Source: Bacillota bacterium (lineage in GTDB: Bacteria > Bacillota > Clostridia > Christensenellales > CAG-138). From it: 51,469 nt of DNA. The translations under genes and the position numbers were made by a program. The stretch spans positions 1 to 51,469 of the forward strand of contig JAEWYO010000091.1 in NCBI GenBank assembly GCA_023395595.1, given 5' to 3'. Shown in pieces: positions 30,931 to 39,875 of the stretch. The first letter of the stretch is position 1. Each line of letters begins with the position of its first letter. Under the pieces are notes generated by a model. The model was not told the DNA's origin and ran no database searches. It worked only from the letters and a program-made list of their open reading frames with translations.

Positions 30931-31860
30931 ATGAGGGATGCATTTGTAAACACTTTGCTATCACTTGCAAAGAAAGATAGAAATATTGAGCTAGTTACAG
31001 GAGACCTTGGATTTGGTGTTTTGAAGCCGTTTTGGGAACAATGTCCTGATCAATTCACTAATGCTGGGATAGCAGAGCAAAATATGATGTCAATGGCAGC
31101 AGGCATGGCACTTAGCGGCAAAACAGTATTTACATACTCAATTGGAAATTTTCCGACGTTAAGATGTGTGGAGCAGATCAGGAATGATTGTGCATATCAT
31201 AATGCAAATGTGAAGATCGTTTGCGTGGGGGGCGGGTTTGCATATGGTGCACTTGGAATGAGCCATCATGCTACGGAAGATATTGCCATTATGAGAGCGT
31301 TGCCAAATGTTACCGTTGTCTGCCCAGGCGATCTTACTGAAGCAATTGAAGCAACAAAAGCAATTGCTAACTACTCCGGCACGGTTTATTTGAGATTAGG
31401 GCGCGGTGGTGAGAAACGTGTACATGATAGCATCAACGATTTTCATATTGGACAAGCTATTAAAATCCATGAGCCAACTCACAAAAAGGCAATAGCACTG
31501 TTTTCAACAGGTACCATTCTTGATGAAGCAATAAGGGCTTGTGAGATGCTGGAAAATAAAGGGATTGGTGTTGAGCAGTATAGTTTTCCAACTGTTAAAC
31601 CTCTTGATAAAGATACAATTATTAACTGCTCCTATGACCATTTAGCTCTGGTTACACTAGAAGAGCACAATCTTGCAGGTGGATTTGGAAGCGCTGTTTC
31701 TGAAGCATTAGTGGATGCTGGCAGAAGTGCAAAACTTATCCGTATTGGCATCAACGATGATTATTGTTCAATTGTAGGCAACCAGATTTATCTGAGAGAG
31801 CATTACAAAATTGATGCAATTAACGTTTATGATCGCATAGAAAAAGAAATGAAATTTTAA
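30931..31860 (+). CDS. Transketolase-like C-terminal subunit
   Basis: A 309-residue protein comprising the pyrimidine-binding and C-terminal transketolase domains: LVTGDLGFGVLKPFWEQCPD, FTNAGIAEQNMMSMAAGMAL with the catalytic Glu, LGMSHHATEDIAIMRALPNV, and a C-terminal VTLEEHNLAGGFGSAVSEAL. It pairs with the preceding subunit. The presence of both halves in this operon argues for a dedicated enzyme rather than the central-metabolism transketolase. Confidence 0.92.
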   Translation: MRDAFVNTLLSLAKKDRNIELVTGDLGFGVLKPFWEQCPDQFTNAGIAEQNMMSMAAGMALSGKTVFTYSIGNFPTLRCVEQIRNDCAYHNANVKIVCVGGGFAYGALGMSHHATEDIAIMRALPNVTVVCPGDLTEAIEATKAIANYSGTVYLRLGRGGEKRVHDSINDFHIGQAIKIHEPTHKKAIALFSTGTILDEAIRACEMLENKGIGVEQYSFPTVKPLDKDTIINCSYDHLALVTLEEHNLAGGFGSAVSEALVDAGRSAKLIRIGINDDYCSIVGNQIYLREHYKIDAINVYDRIEKEMKF

Positions 31861-31906
31861 ATATAGTTATTATGGAGCACTAGATTTACAAGAAAAGTAA
31901 GGAATT

Positions 31907-33007
31907 ATGATGAAAATATTACTTGCAGTAAATCACGAATTAACTTTGTACAATTTCAGACAAGAATTTATAAAAGAGCTAATCGACTTAGGACATGAAG
32001 TGCTCATTTCAATGCCACGAGGCAAATACGATGAGCTGTTTGAAAGTTTTGGATGCAGGATCATTGAAACAAATATCTCCCAACATGGCATGAATCCAGT
32101 ACAGGAATATCAACTGTTTTGTCAGTATTTGAAAATCATCAAAACGAATGATCCCGATTTTATTTATACATACACAATAAAACCTAATATTTATGCTGGA
32201 CTGGCAGCATCAAAGCTCAAAGTCCCATATGCGGCCACCATAACCGGTCTCGGAGCTACTTTTGAAAAAGGAAGTTTAGTCAGTGCAATAGCTTTGATTT
32301 TTTACAGAATAGCGTTTATGAAAGCGAAATGCGTTTTTTTTCAAAACAGTTCTCATGAGGAACTCTTCAGCAAGAACAAAATTGCGCTTGGAAAACATTG
32401 TATAGTGAATGGTTCTGGCGTGAACCTCGAAAAGAATTGCTTTGAAGAATATCCTACGAGTAAAGGCTTCAGATTTCTTTTTGTAGGTCGAGTTACAAAA
32501 GACAAAGGAGTTTTTGAACTAATTAAAGCATTTCGAATGATTAAGCAAGAAGAAGAAAATGCAGAAGTATCGCTTGAGTTACTTGGGAATGTTGAATGCG
32601 ATTGCATTGATATTGTAAACCAAAGTATGACTGATGGACTTCTAGTATCTTATGGGATGCACAATAATGTTCATGACTACATTAAAAAAAGTCATGCAGT
32701 AGTGCTTCCTTCTTATCACGAGGGAATGGCGAATTCACTGCTTGAAGCGGCAGCAACCGGAAGGCCAATCCTTGCATCATACATCCCAGGCTGTAAAGAA
32801 GCTATAGATGATGGTGTTAGCGGAATTTGTTTTGAATCTAAGAGTGTAGATGCATTAAAAAAAGCATTAGAAGAGTTCATTAGACTTCCTTGGGAGGCTC
32901 GTGCAACTATGGGTAAGAACGGAAGAGTAAAAATGGAGAATGAGTTTGATCGAAAAACAATTAACGAGAAGTATCTACAAATACTAAAAGATCATTTGGA
33001 GTTTTGA
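31907..33007 (+). CDS. Glycosyltransferase family 4 (PglA-like)
   Basis: A 366-residue GT-B enzyme. N-terminal acceptor domain: LLAVNHELTLYNFRQEFIKE, YTYTIKPNIYAGLAASKLKV, ATITGLGATFEKGS. C-terminal donor domain: FRFLFVGRVTKDKGVFELIK and the E-x7-E signature in PSYHEGMANSLLEAAATGRP. The N-terminal pattern is shared with transferases that add HexNAc or a modified sugar second in lipid-linked oligosaccharides. ATG at 31910 is an alternative start. It ends one base before the dehydrogenase gene. Confidence 0.9.
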   Translation: MMKILLAVNHELTLYNFRQEFIKELIDLGHEVLISMPRGKYDELFESFGCRIIETNISQHGMNPVQEYQLFCQYLKIIKTNDPDFIYTYTIKPNIYAGLAASKLKVPYAATITGLGATFEKGSLVSAIALIFYRIAFMKAKCVFFQNSSHEELFSKNKIALGKHCIVNGSGVNLEKNCFEEYPTSKGFRFLFVGRVTKDKGVFELIKAFRMIKQEEENAEVSLELLGNVECDCIDIVNQSMTDGLLVSYGMHNNVHDYIKKSHAVVLPSYHEGMANSLLEAAATGRPILASYIPGCKEAIDDGVSGICFESKSVDALKKALEEFIRLPWEARATMGKNGRVKMENEFDRKTINEKYLQILKDHLEF

Positions 33008-33008
33008 T

Positions 33009-34337
33009 ATGAATAGAAAAGATTGCGAGAAATTGTTTGATGATTTGAGCGATAGAAAGACGGCTATTTCTATCATTGGTCTGGGGTATGTTGGTATGCC
33101 AATTGCTGTAGCCTTTGCAAAATTAATCAACGTCATTGGTTACGATATAAACGAAAAAAAGATTGATCTATACAAATCTGGTATTGATCCAACCAACGAA
33201 GTAGGAAACGACGTGATACGCCGCACAACTATTGAATTCACATCGGATGAATCGCAGCTTAAGATGGCAAAGTTTCATATAGTTGCTGTGCCAACACCTG
33301 TTTTTGATGACCATATGCCGGATTTGACGCCTGTAGAAGGAGCAAGCCGCATTGTCGGGCGGAATCTTGTACGCGGTTCTATAGTAGTCTTTGAATCCAC
33401 AGTATATCCAGGAGTGACTGAGGACATTTGCATACCAATTTTGGAGAAAGAGTCGGGGCTCAAATGCGGGGAGGATTTTAAAATCGGTTATTCGCCTGAG
33501 CGCATCAACCCTGGAGACATGATTCACAGACTCGAAACGATAACAAAGGTGGTTTCCGGAATGGATGAGGAAACACTTGACTGTATAGCAAGAGTCTATG
33601 AACTTGTGGTTTCTGCTGGAGTTCATCGTGCGCCATGTATTAAGGTAGCCGAAGCAGCGAAGGTGATCGAAAATAGCCAGCGTGATATTAATATTGCTTT
33701 TATGAACGAACTATCCATTATATTTAACAAAATGGGTGTTGATACAAAGTCTGTTCTTGAGGCAGCTGGGACGAAGTGGAACTTTCTTAAATTCCATCCC
33801 GGCCTTGTTGGTGGTCACTGCATTGGTGTTGACCCATATTACCTTACATATAAAGCTGAGATGCTTGGATATCACTCTCAGGTTATTCTTGCAGGTCGTC
33901 GCATAAATGATGACATGGGTAAGTATATTGCTGAGAATGTGGTCAAGAATCTTATTAAGGCGGAGAAATCTGTCAAAAATGCTAAGGTAGCGATTCTAGG
34001 ATTCACGTTCAAAGAGAACTGCCCAGACACGAGAAACAGCAAAGTGTTTGACATAGTGAAAGAACTTCGCGAGTATGGAATAGAGCCGCTAGTTACTGAC
34101 CCTACAGCTGACGCAACTGAAGTTAAGAGACTTTATGGCATCGAGTTCAGTGGTATGGATAATATCACAGATTGTGATGCCGTCATCCTCGCAGTAGCGC
34201 ATAATGAGTTTAGTACATTCACGATGAAGCAGATAGATAGGATGTTTACTACGGGTAAAAAAGTTTTGCTAGATGTGAAAGGTCTGTTGGATAGGGATGT
34301 ATACGAAGCTGCTGGATATAGCTATTGGAGGTTATAA
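33009..34337 (+). CDS. tviB: UDP-N-acetylhexosamine 6-dehydrogenase (TviB/WbpO-like)
   Basis: A 442-residue NAD-dependent dehydrogenase making a UDP-HexNAc uronic acid by two-step oxidation at C6. The NAD-binding motif is ISIIGLGYVGMPIAVAFAK (about 19-37), NAFMNE-like central helix is RDINIAFMNELSIIFNKMGV, and the catalytic Cys is in LVGGHCIGVDPYYLTYKAEM. The C-terminal domain has KVAILGFTFKENCPDTRNSK. Sequence style (GYDINEKKIDLYKSG then ID-T-EV) points to the Vi-antigen VipA/TviB and WbpO group rather than UDP-glucose dehydrogenase. The next gene encodes the matching 4-epimerase, so UDP-GalNAcA is the predicted product. Confidence 0.92.
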   Translation: MNRKDCEKLFDDLSDRKTAISIIGLGYVGMPIAVAFAKLINVIGYDINEKKIDLYKSGIDPTNEVGNDVIRRTTIEFTSDESQLKMAKFHIVAVPTPVFDDHMPDLTPVEGASRIVGRNLVRGSIVVFESTVYPGVTEDICIPILEKESGLKCGEDFKIGYSPERINPGDMIHRLETITKVVSGMDEETLDCIARVYELVVSAGVHRAPCIKVAEAAKVIENSQRDINIAFMNELSIIFNKMGVDTKSVLEAAGTKWNFLKFHPGLVGGHCIGVDPYYLTYKAEMLGYHSQVILAGRRINDDMGKYIAENVVKNLIKAEKSVKNAKVAILGFTFKENCPDTRNSKVFDIVKELREYGIEPLVTDPTADATEVKRLYGIEFSGMDNITDCDAVILAVAHNEFSTFTMKQIDRMFTTGKKVLLDVKGLLDRDVYEAAGYSYWRL

Positions 34338-34340
34338 GCA

Positions 34341-35315
34341 ATGGGATATAAGGAGCTAGTCTTTCCGAAAGAAACAAAGTTCTTAGTCACAGGTGGAGCT
34401 GGTTTTATCGGTTCAAACCTCTGCGAAGAAATATTGAACTTAGGATATCAGGTAAGGTGCCTGGATGACCTATCAACGGGTAAGCAAGCGAACGTTGATG
34501 TATTCATTGGGCGAGACGGTTATGAGTTTATAAAGGGAGATGTTAAGAACTTCAACACCTGCCTCGAAGCAACGTCGGGTGTGGATTATGTTCTTCATCA
34601 AGCTGCGTGGGGGTCTGTTCCGCGAAGTATAGAAATGCCACTTTATTATAATAGTAACAATGTCGGTGGCACTTTGAACATGATGGAGGCATCGAGACAA
34701 AATAAAATTAAGAAATTCGTTTATGCTTCATCTTCTTCTGTCTATGGTGATGAGCCAAACTTACCGAAGATCGAAGGTAGGGAGGGAGATCTTTTAAGTC
34801 CATATGCTCTGACAAAGCGAACATGCGAAGAATGGGGGAAGCAATACTCGATGCATTATGGTTTGTATACAATCGGCCTCCGTTACTTCAATGTTTTTGG
34901 CCGAAGGCAAGATCCAAGTGGAGCATATGCGGCGGTTATCCCTAAATTCATCAAGCAATTACTTGATGGAGAAGTTCCCACTATCAATGGTGACGGGAAG
35001 CAGAGCCGAGATTTTACTTACATTGCTAATGTGATTGAGGCGAATCTGAAGGCATGTCAGGCACCCAGTGAAGCGGCTGGCGAAGTATTTAACATAGCCT
35101 ATGGTGGAAATGAACATCTTATAGATATATATCATTGCCTGACTGAAGCACTTAACGTAAAGATTGAGCCGTGTTTTGGGCCGGACCGAGTTGGTGATAT
35201 TAAGCATAGCAATGCAGATATAAGCAAGGCGCGAAAAATGTTATGTTACAATCCGGAATGGAGCTTTGAAAGAGGGATTAAGATGACCATTGAGTGGTAT
35301 AGGGAGAATCTATAA
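34341..35315 (+). CDS. tviC: UDP-HexNAc(A) 4-epimerase (TviC/WbpP-like)
   Basis: A 324-residue extended short-chain dehydrogenase. Features are the NAD motif FLVTGGAGFIGSNLCEEI, HQAAWGSVPRSIEMPLYYNS, the catalytic S-x-Y-x3-K in SSSVYGDEPNLPKI and SPYALTKRTCEEWG, and GLRYFNVFGRRQDPSGAYAA followed by VIPKF. The last two segments are hallmark text of WbpP/TviC, which act on N-acetylated UDP-sugars. With the preceding dehydrogenase it forms the two-step UDP-GlcNAc to UDP-GalNAcA route of the Vi antigen and P. aeruginosa O6. It lies 3 bp after that gene, and its stop overlaps the next start by one base. Confidence 0.92.
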   Translation: MGYKELVFPKETKFLVTGGAGFIGSNLCEEILNLGYQVRCLDDLSTGKQANVDVFIGRDGYEFIKGDVKNFNTCLEATSGVDYVLHQAAWGSVPRSIEMPLYYNSNNVGGTLNMMEASRQNKIKKFVYASSSSVYGDEPNLPKIEGREGDLLSPYALTKRTCEEWGKQYSMHYGLYTIGLRYFNVFGRRQDPSGAYAAVIPKFIKQLLDGEVPTINGDGKQSRDFTYIANVIEANLKACQAPSEAAGEVFNIAYGGNEHLIDIYHCLTEALNVKIEPCFGPDRVGDIKHSNADISKARKMLCYNPEWSFERGIKMTIEWYRENL

Positions 35316-37192
35316 TGTGTGGTATAAACGGGTTCATCCAATTTAAACATACATATACAAGAGAATACTTACGAAAACAAGTGCATTCAATGAATGAGAA
35401 GATCATTCATAGAGGACCAGATAGTGAAGGGTTGTATGAAGATGATTATTGCGCGCTGGGGATGAGGCGGCTGTCAATTATTGACCTGAACGGTGGCTAC
35501 CAACCAATTTGGAATGAGCAGAAGGACAAGCTCATTATTTTTAACGGCGAGATTTACAATTTTAAAGAGTTGAGAGCGCTATTGATAAGAGAAGGCCACG
35601 TTTTTTCAACAAAGTCGGATACAGAAGTAGTATTACACGGATATGAAAGTTATGGCATCTCTTTTCTAAAACGGATTGAGGGGATGTTTGCACTTGTTAT
35701 ATACGACTTGAAAAAGCAAGTTTGGATTCTGGCACGAGACCGCATAGGAGAAAAACCGCTGTATTATTTTCATACAGAAAACTTCTTTATTTTCGGATCA
35801 GAATTGAAGAGCCTACTCGCAACCGGGCTAATATCCAAAGAAATCGACAAGGATGCTCTTTCGCAGTATTTTCAATTGACATATATACCTGCACCGAAAT
35901 CCATTATACAAAGCGTCAATAAACTAATGCCTGCTTCTGTTATGACACTGCATGCTGACGGTTGCATGCAGCTCGAGAAATATTGGGGTCTTAATAAGGA
36001 TCATATAGGTGATGACAAAGACTATGAAGCTTGTAAAAAATCTTTAAGAGAAAATCTGTTCAATTCTGTTGAACAAAGAATGGTTAGTGACGTTCCTCTT
36101 GGCGCTTATTTGAGTGGAGGCTTTGATTCGTCTATTATAGTTGGCATTATGTCACAATTATCAACTGAACCAATTAATACGTTTACTATAGGCTTCAAAG
36201 AAAAGCAATATGATGAAAGCAAATTAGCAAATTTGGTGGCAAAAAAAAACCATACGAAGCATCACGTTCTGTATCTTGACTGGAGAGATGCAGTATTTAA
36301 TATTGAAACCGTTTTAGAGAATATGGATGAGCCATTTGCCGATTCTTCGTTGATTGCAACATATGAAGTATCGAAACTAACCAAAGAACATGTGACCGTG
36401 GCTTTATCTGGAGACGCTGGAGACGAACTTTTTGCAGGCTACAATAAATATCTCATATCATACTATGATAACATGTATAAAAAAATGCCGGCAATATTAA
36501 GAAAAGGTGTTATCGAGCCTGCTTCAAGATTGCTACCTGTGAAGAGCAGTCTTTCACGTAAAATAAGGAAAGTGATTAATTCTTCGGATTTGACTCTATT
36601 TGAACAAAGAAAGAAAATGATGTGCCTTGGCTTTCAGGAGGATGAACTAAAAGAACTGATGCTGGATGGGGATGTTGACTCAATGAGTTTTATCAGAAAT
36701 GAGTATGACTACTTAGCAACCGCTCCAGAGCTGATGAGAACTCAGTATGTTGATTTAATTACGGTGCTAGAAGGAGATATGCTTGCGAAGGTTGACCGTG
36801 CAAGCATGCTTGCATCGCTAGAAACAAGAGTACCAATGCTTGATTCAAATGTGATTGAATTAGCATTTAGCATGCCAATCGAGTACAAAATTAGCAAGAC
36901 GAAGCGCAAGATTATTCTTAAGGATACATTCAATGATTTACTACCGAAAGAGCTGTTTTATGCCCCCAAACACGGTTTTTCTGTACCAATTGGGAAATGG
37001 CTTGAGACAATCCTGGGGGGGGAATTACTAAGGTATGCTGATAAAGAATATTTAGAGACCCAAGGGCTATTTAATGTGGAATACATTTGTAAAACAATTG
37101 ACTCACACATGACGCATAAAGAAGATAGAAGCAGTGAATTATGGGCGTTTTATGTATTCCAAAATTGGTATGAAAGAGTTATGCAATCATAG
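35315..37192 (+). CDS. asnB: Asparagine synthase-like amidotransferase (WbpS/WbtH-like role)
   Basis: A 625-residue glutamine-dependent amidotransferase. Cys2 of MCGINGF is the glutaminase nucleophile, and IIHRGPDSEGL and IFNGEIYNFKELR complete that domain (about 1-200). The synthase domain carries the ATP loop LGAYLSGGFDSSIIVGIM and ALSGDAGDELFAGYNKY. In O-antigen loci, AsnB-like enzymes following TviB/TviC-like genes are assigned to conversion of GalNAcA to its amide (GalNAcAN), as proposed for P. aeruginosa WbpS and Francisella WbtH. The gene order here (dehydrogenase, epimerase, AsnB-like) repeats that logic. Ordinary asparagine synthesis cannot be excluded. Confidence 0.9.
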   Translation: MCGINGFIQFKHTYTREYLRKQVHSMNEKIIHRGPDSEGLYEDDYCALGMRRLSIIDLNGGYQPIWNEQKDKLIIFNGEIYNFKELRALLIREGHVFSTKSDTEVVLHGYESYGISFLKRIEGMFALVIYDLKKQVWILARDRIGEKPLYYFHTENFFIFGSELKSLLATGLISKEIDKDALSQYFQLTYIPAPKSIIQSVNKLMPASVMTLHADGCMQLEKYWGLNKDHIGDDKDYEACKKSLRENLFNSVEQRMVSDVPLGAYLSGGFDSSIIVGIMSQLSTEPINTFTIGFKEKQYDESKLANLVAKKNHTKHHVLYLDWRDAVFNIETVLENMDEPFADSSLIATYEVSKLTKEHVTVALSGDAGDELFAGYNKYLISYYDNMYKKMPAILRKGVIEPASRLLPVKSSLSRKIRKVINSSDLTLFEQRKKMMCLGFQEDELKELMLDGDVDSMSFIRNEYDYLATAPELMRTQYVDLITVLEGDMLAKVDRASMLASLETRVPMLDSNVIELAFSMPIEYKISKTKRKIILKDTFNDLLPKELFYAPKHGFSVPIGKWLETILGGELLRYADKEYLETQGLFNVEYICKTIDSHMTHKEDRSSELWAFYVFQNWYERVMQS

Positions 37193-37521
37193 GACAAATT
37201 TGAAAGTAGAGATTGGCAATAAATCTATTTTTGAACTATTGGCATTTAAGTGTGTGGCAATGGAATTGCATTTCTGACTCCACAGTAATAAAACCCGCTC
37301 GATTTGCACTCTCTACATTTTTAATACTTTTCTGAATAGTCTGAAGGTAGTATTAACCAACGTTCACGTATACGCAACTAATGAGAATCTAAATTACATA
37401 TTGCTAAAACTTACAAAATGAGAACAGTTATTTGTTGTTTATGCAAAACAATCAATCCGCATTTATAAATTTGGTGTTACGCATTCATTATTGCGCGTTC
37501 AGAATGCATGGGGTTTAGTTA
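37193..37521. other. 329-base AT-rich gap in the polysaccharide cluster
   Basis: No gene and no clear terminator hairpin are visible. It divides the sugar-nucleotide half of the cluster from the transferase, polymerase and flippase half. A promoter for the second half is plausible but I found no strong match. It may also be a recombination scar between modules. Confidence 0.5.
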
Positions 37522-38805
37522 ATGAATATCTTAGTTGTATCTAATATAGAATGGTCGGACGAAAATGCTTTTGGTAATACCATTTCAAACTGGTTTTTTG
37601 AGATGGAAGACATTCATTTTGCTTCATTATATACAAGAAATGCTTACCCCCAAAATTCGGTTTGTAGAAAATACTATTCAATAACCTTCACTTCGATTAT
37701 AAGGAATATTTTCAGGCCAGAGAGAATTGGATATCAGTTTGAGTATCAACCACGGACATCTAATGCACTCAGTAATATAGAACAAAAAAAGACGGCGAGT
37801 CGTCGAGCAGAAAGAAAGATAATCGCATTTATTCAGCGAAACAATCTGAAAGTGGTCTACAAAATTCAGGAGTACGCCTTTAAAAGTAAACTGTGGAGTA
37901 ACAGTAGATTTCGTGCTTTTATACTAGATTATTCGCCGGATATTGTGTTTTCATTTATTGAAAGCCCAATAGAAGTCAACCTATTAATTAAAGAGATAAT
38001 AAGATTAAAGCCGGAATGCAAATTTGTCGGATTTGTTGCAGATGATGTTTACGGTTCTGCACCTGCTGAAAAGTACAAACGCAATATCAGAGAACAGATC
38101 GACACGGCTTCGATTGTTTATGGCGCATCCAGTGAATTGTGCAATAACTACACAATATTGTTTAACAAAAAGATATCGCCACTTTACAAAGGTTGTAAAT
38201 TCAAAGATATGAAGAGATATTTAGATCATGAATCAATTGTGATAGTTTATGCAGGAAATTTGTATTACGGTCGAGTATCGTCTTTGATCGCACTGGCGAA
38301 CACAATTGAAAAGTACAATAGTTCGCATCTTCGGAAAATCGAGCTGCATATTTATTCTAATAATGAACTGAGCAGAACTGAAAAGGCTATACTAAGTAGG
38401 AAGGGAGTTACTCAACTCTATGGAATAAGACCTTACGTGGAGATTCTTAGAATTATGCAGGAGGCAGATATTGTTTTGCACGTGGAGTCATTTGACGATG
38501 AACAGCAACGAATTGTTCGCTATTCATTCTCTACCAAAATCATCGATTGCCTCCAAAGTGAATCTGTGTTTCTTTGTATTGGCCCAAAGGGAATTGCCTC
38601 AATAGAATATGCGAAGAAGATACCGGGTGCAATTGTGGTTGATGATATTAATAACCTTGAAGCAGCGCTTGAGCGGATCGGCAACACAGAACTGAAAGAG
38701 CTTGCACAACTAACAAATTGCTTTGCAAAGGAGAACCACACAATCAGCCAGACAACCGAACGGTTAGAGAATGAGCTAAGAAGTCTGGTAGAGGGAAGTA
38801 AATGA
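37522..38805 (+). CDS. Probable glycosyltransferase (GT-B fold)
   Basis: A 427-residue protein. The N terminus MNILVVSNIEWSDENAFGNT and the C-terminal donor-like region (VIVYAGNLYYGRVSSLIALA, GIRPYVEILRIMQEADIVLH, then KIIDCLQSESVFLCIGPKG) fit a GT4-like enzyme. The middle is diverged (DDVYGSAPAEKYKRN). The canonical E-x7-E is weak (VESFDDEQQRIVRYSFSTK), so activity is less certain than for the other transferases. It overlaps the polymerase gene by 4 bp. Confidence 0.78.
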   Translation: MNILVVSNIEWSDENAFGNTISNWFFEMEDIHFASLYTRNAYPQNSVCRKYYSITFTSIIRNIFRPERIGYQFEYQPRTSNALSNIEQKKTASRRAERKIIAFIQRNNLKVVYKIQEYAFKSKLWSNSRFRAFILDYSPDIVFSFIESPIEVNLLIKEIIRLKPECKFVGFVADDVYGSAPAEKYKRNIREQIDTASIVYGASSELCNNYTILFNKKISPLYKGCKFKDMKRYLDHESIVIVYAGNLYYGRVSSLIALANTIEKYNSSHLRKIELHIYSNNELSRTEKAILSRKGVTQLYGIRPYVEILRIMQEADIVLHVESFDDEQQRIVRYSFSTKIIDCLQSESVFLCIGPKGIASIEYAKKIPGAIVVDDINNLEAALERIGNTELKELAQLTNCFAKENHTISQTTERLENELRSLVEGSK

Positions 38806-39863
38806 TTTACTCATTGTTTATGATCTCAACGATTATTTTCGCGGGGATAACTTATAAGAGCAGATCAAAAAACGGTTTAGTGAACAGTACATCTGGCACG
38901 AGAAATTTTTGCATCCTGATGGGATTATTGCTGTTCATGATAGCAGCGATGAGATCAAAAGCCGTTGGGCTAGATGTAGGCCAGTATACCAGACTGTTTA
39001 TTCAGTGCTCCGACATGTCGCTGAGAAATGTACTTGAAAATTTTGATGAGCCTGCACTTTATCTTCTAATGAAACTACTCTCTTATATCACTGATAATCC
39101 GCAATGGTTGCTGGCAATAGTCGGGGCAGTATATGCTGCGAGTATTTCCGATTTTATCTTTCAAAATTCTGATGATCCGGCTGCCAGTTTTATTATGCTG
39201 ATTCCGTTTCAATTTTACGCATTTTCTCTCTCTGGCCTTCGACAGGCCGTAGCGTTATCTATAATTCTATTTGGATTCCGATATGTAAAAAAGCGAAACC
39301 CATTAAAATTTCTGCTTTGTGTTACTACGGCTTTCTTTTTTCATCGCTCTGCATTACTTGCTATTCCGATATATGCGCTGTACGGGATTCAAATGACTCC
39401 TATAAAACGATGGATATTTATACTTTCAATTCCGATTATATACTTATTCCGTATAACGATTATCAATCTTGGAATCAACCTGTTATATAAAGAATATTCG
39501 GTTTATTCTTCAACTGCGGGTTCAAGTACAACGTTAATACTTTACTTTGCCATCTGGCTGCTGTATTTAATCTTAATTGGGTCAAAACAAAAAGGAGAAA
39601 AATACGAGATAGAAGCAATCTATCTAGTTGGTGTGGTAGTTCAAATACTAGTACCGTATCAACCTAATTTATTTCGAATAGCAATGTATTATCAACTGTT
39701 TGGGATTCTATTACTCCCGAAGATTCTGCAATCTCCCAGATTGAGTTCGCGAACTAGAACTCTTGCGAATATTGGATTCGTCATGATGATGTTTGTGATG
39801 TATTTTGGATTCACCTATTATGCTGCTGGCGTAAATCCGTATTCGTTTTTCTGGGACAAATGA
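38802..39863 (+). CDS. EpsG-family polysaccharide polymerase (Wzy role)
   Basis: A 353-residue integral membrane protein with about ten spans. EpsG features include an early RSKAVGLDVGQYTRLFIQCS loop (about 48-67), repeated hydrophobic segments such as FQFYAFSLSGLRQAVALSII, FFFHRSALLAIPIYALYG, and a late PYQPNLFRIAMYYQ loop. The S-x-L-R-Q and F-H-x-S/A sequences are characteristic of the family. It would join lipid-linked repeat units outside the membrane in the Wzx/Wzy pathway. No chain-length regulator or tyrosine kinase is encoded in the window, so those functions would come from the host. Confidence 0.88.
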   Translation: MIYSLFMISTIIFAGITYKSRSKNGLVNSTSGTRNFCILMGLLLFMIAAMRSKAVGLDVGQYTRLFIQCSDMSLRNVLENFDEPALYLLMKLLSYITDNPQWLLAIVGAVYAASISDFIFQNSDDPAASFIMLIPFQFYAFSLSGLRQAVALSIILFGFRYVKKRNPLKFLLCVTTAFFFHRSALLAIPIYALYGIQMTPIKRWIFILSIPIIYLFRITIINLGINLLYKEYSVYSSTAGSSTTLILYFAIWLLYLILIGSKQKGEKYEIEAIYLVGVVVQILVPYQPNLFRIAMYYQLFGILLLPKILQSPRLSSRTRTLANIGFVMMMFVMYFGFTYYAAGVNPYSFFWDK

Positions 39864-39875
39864 GGTGGAACTATC

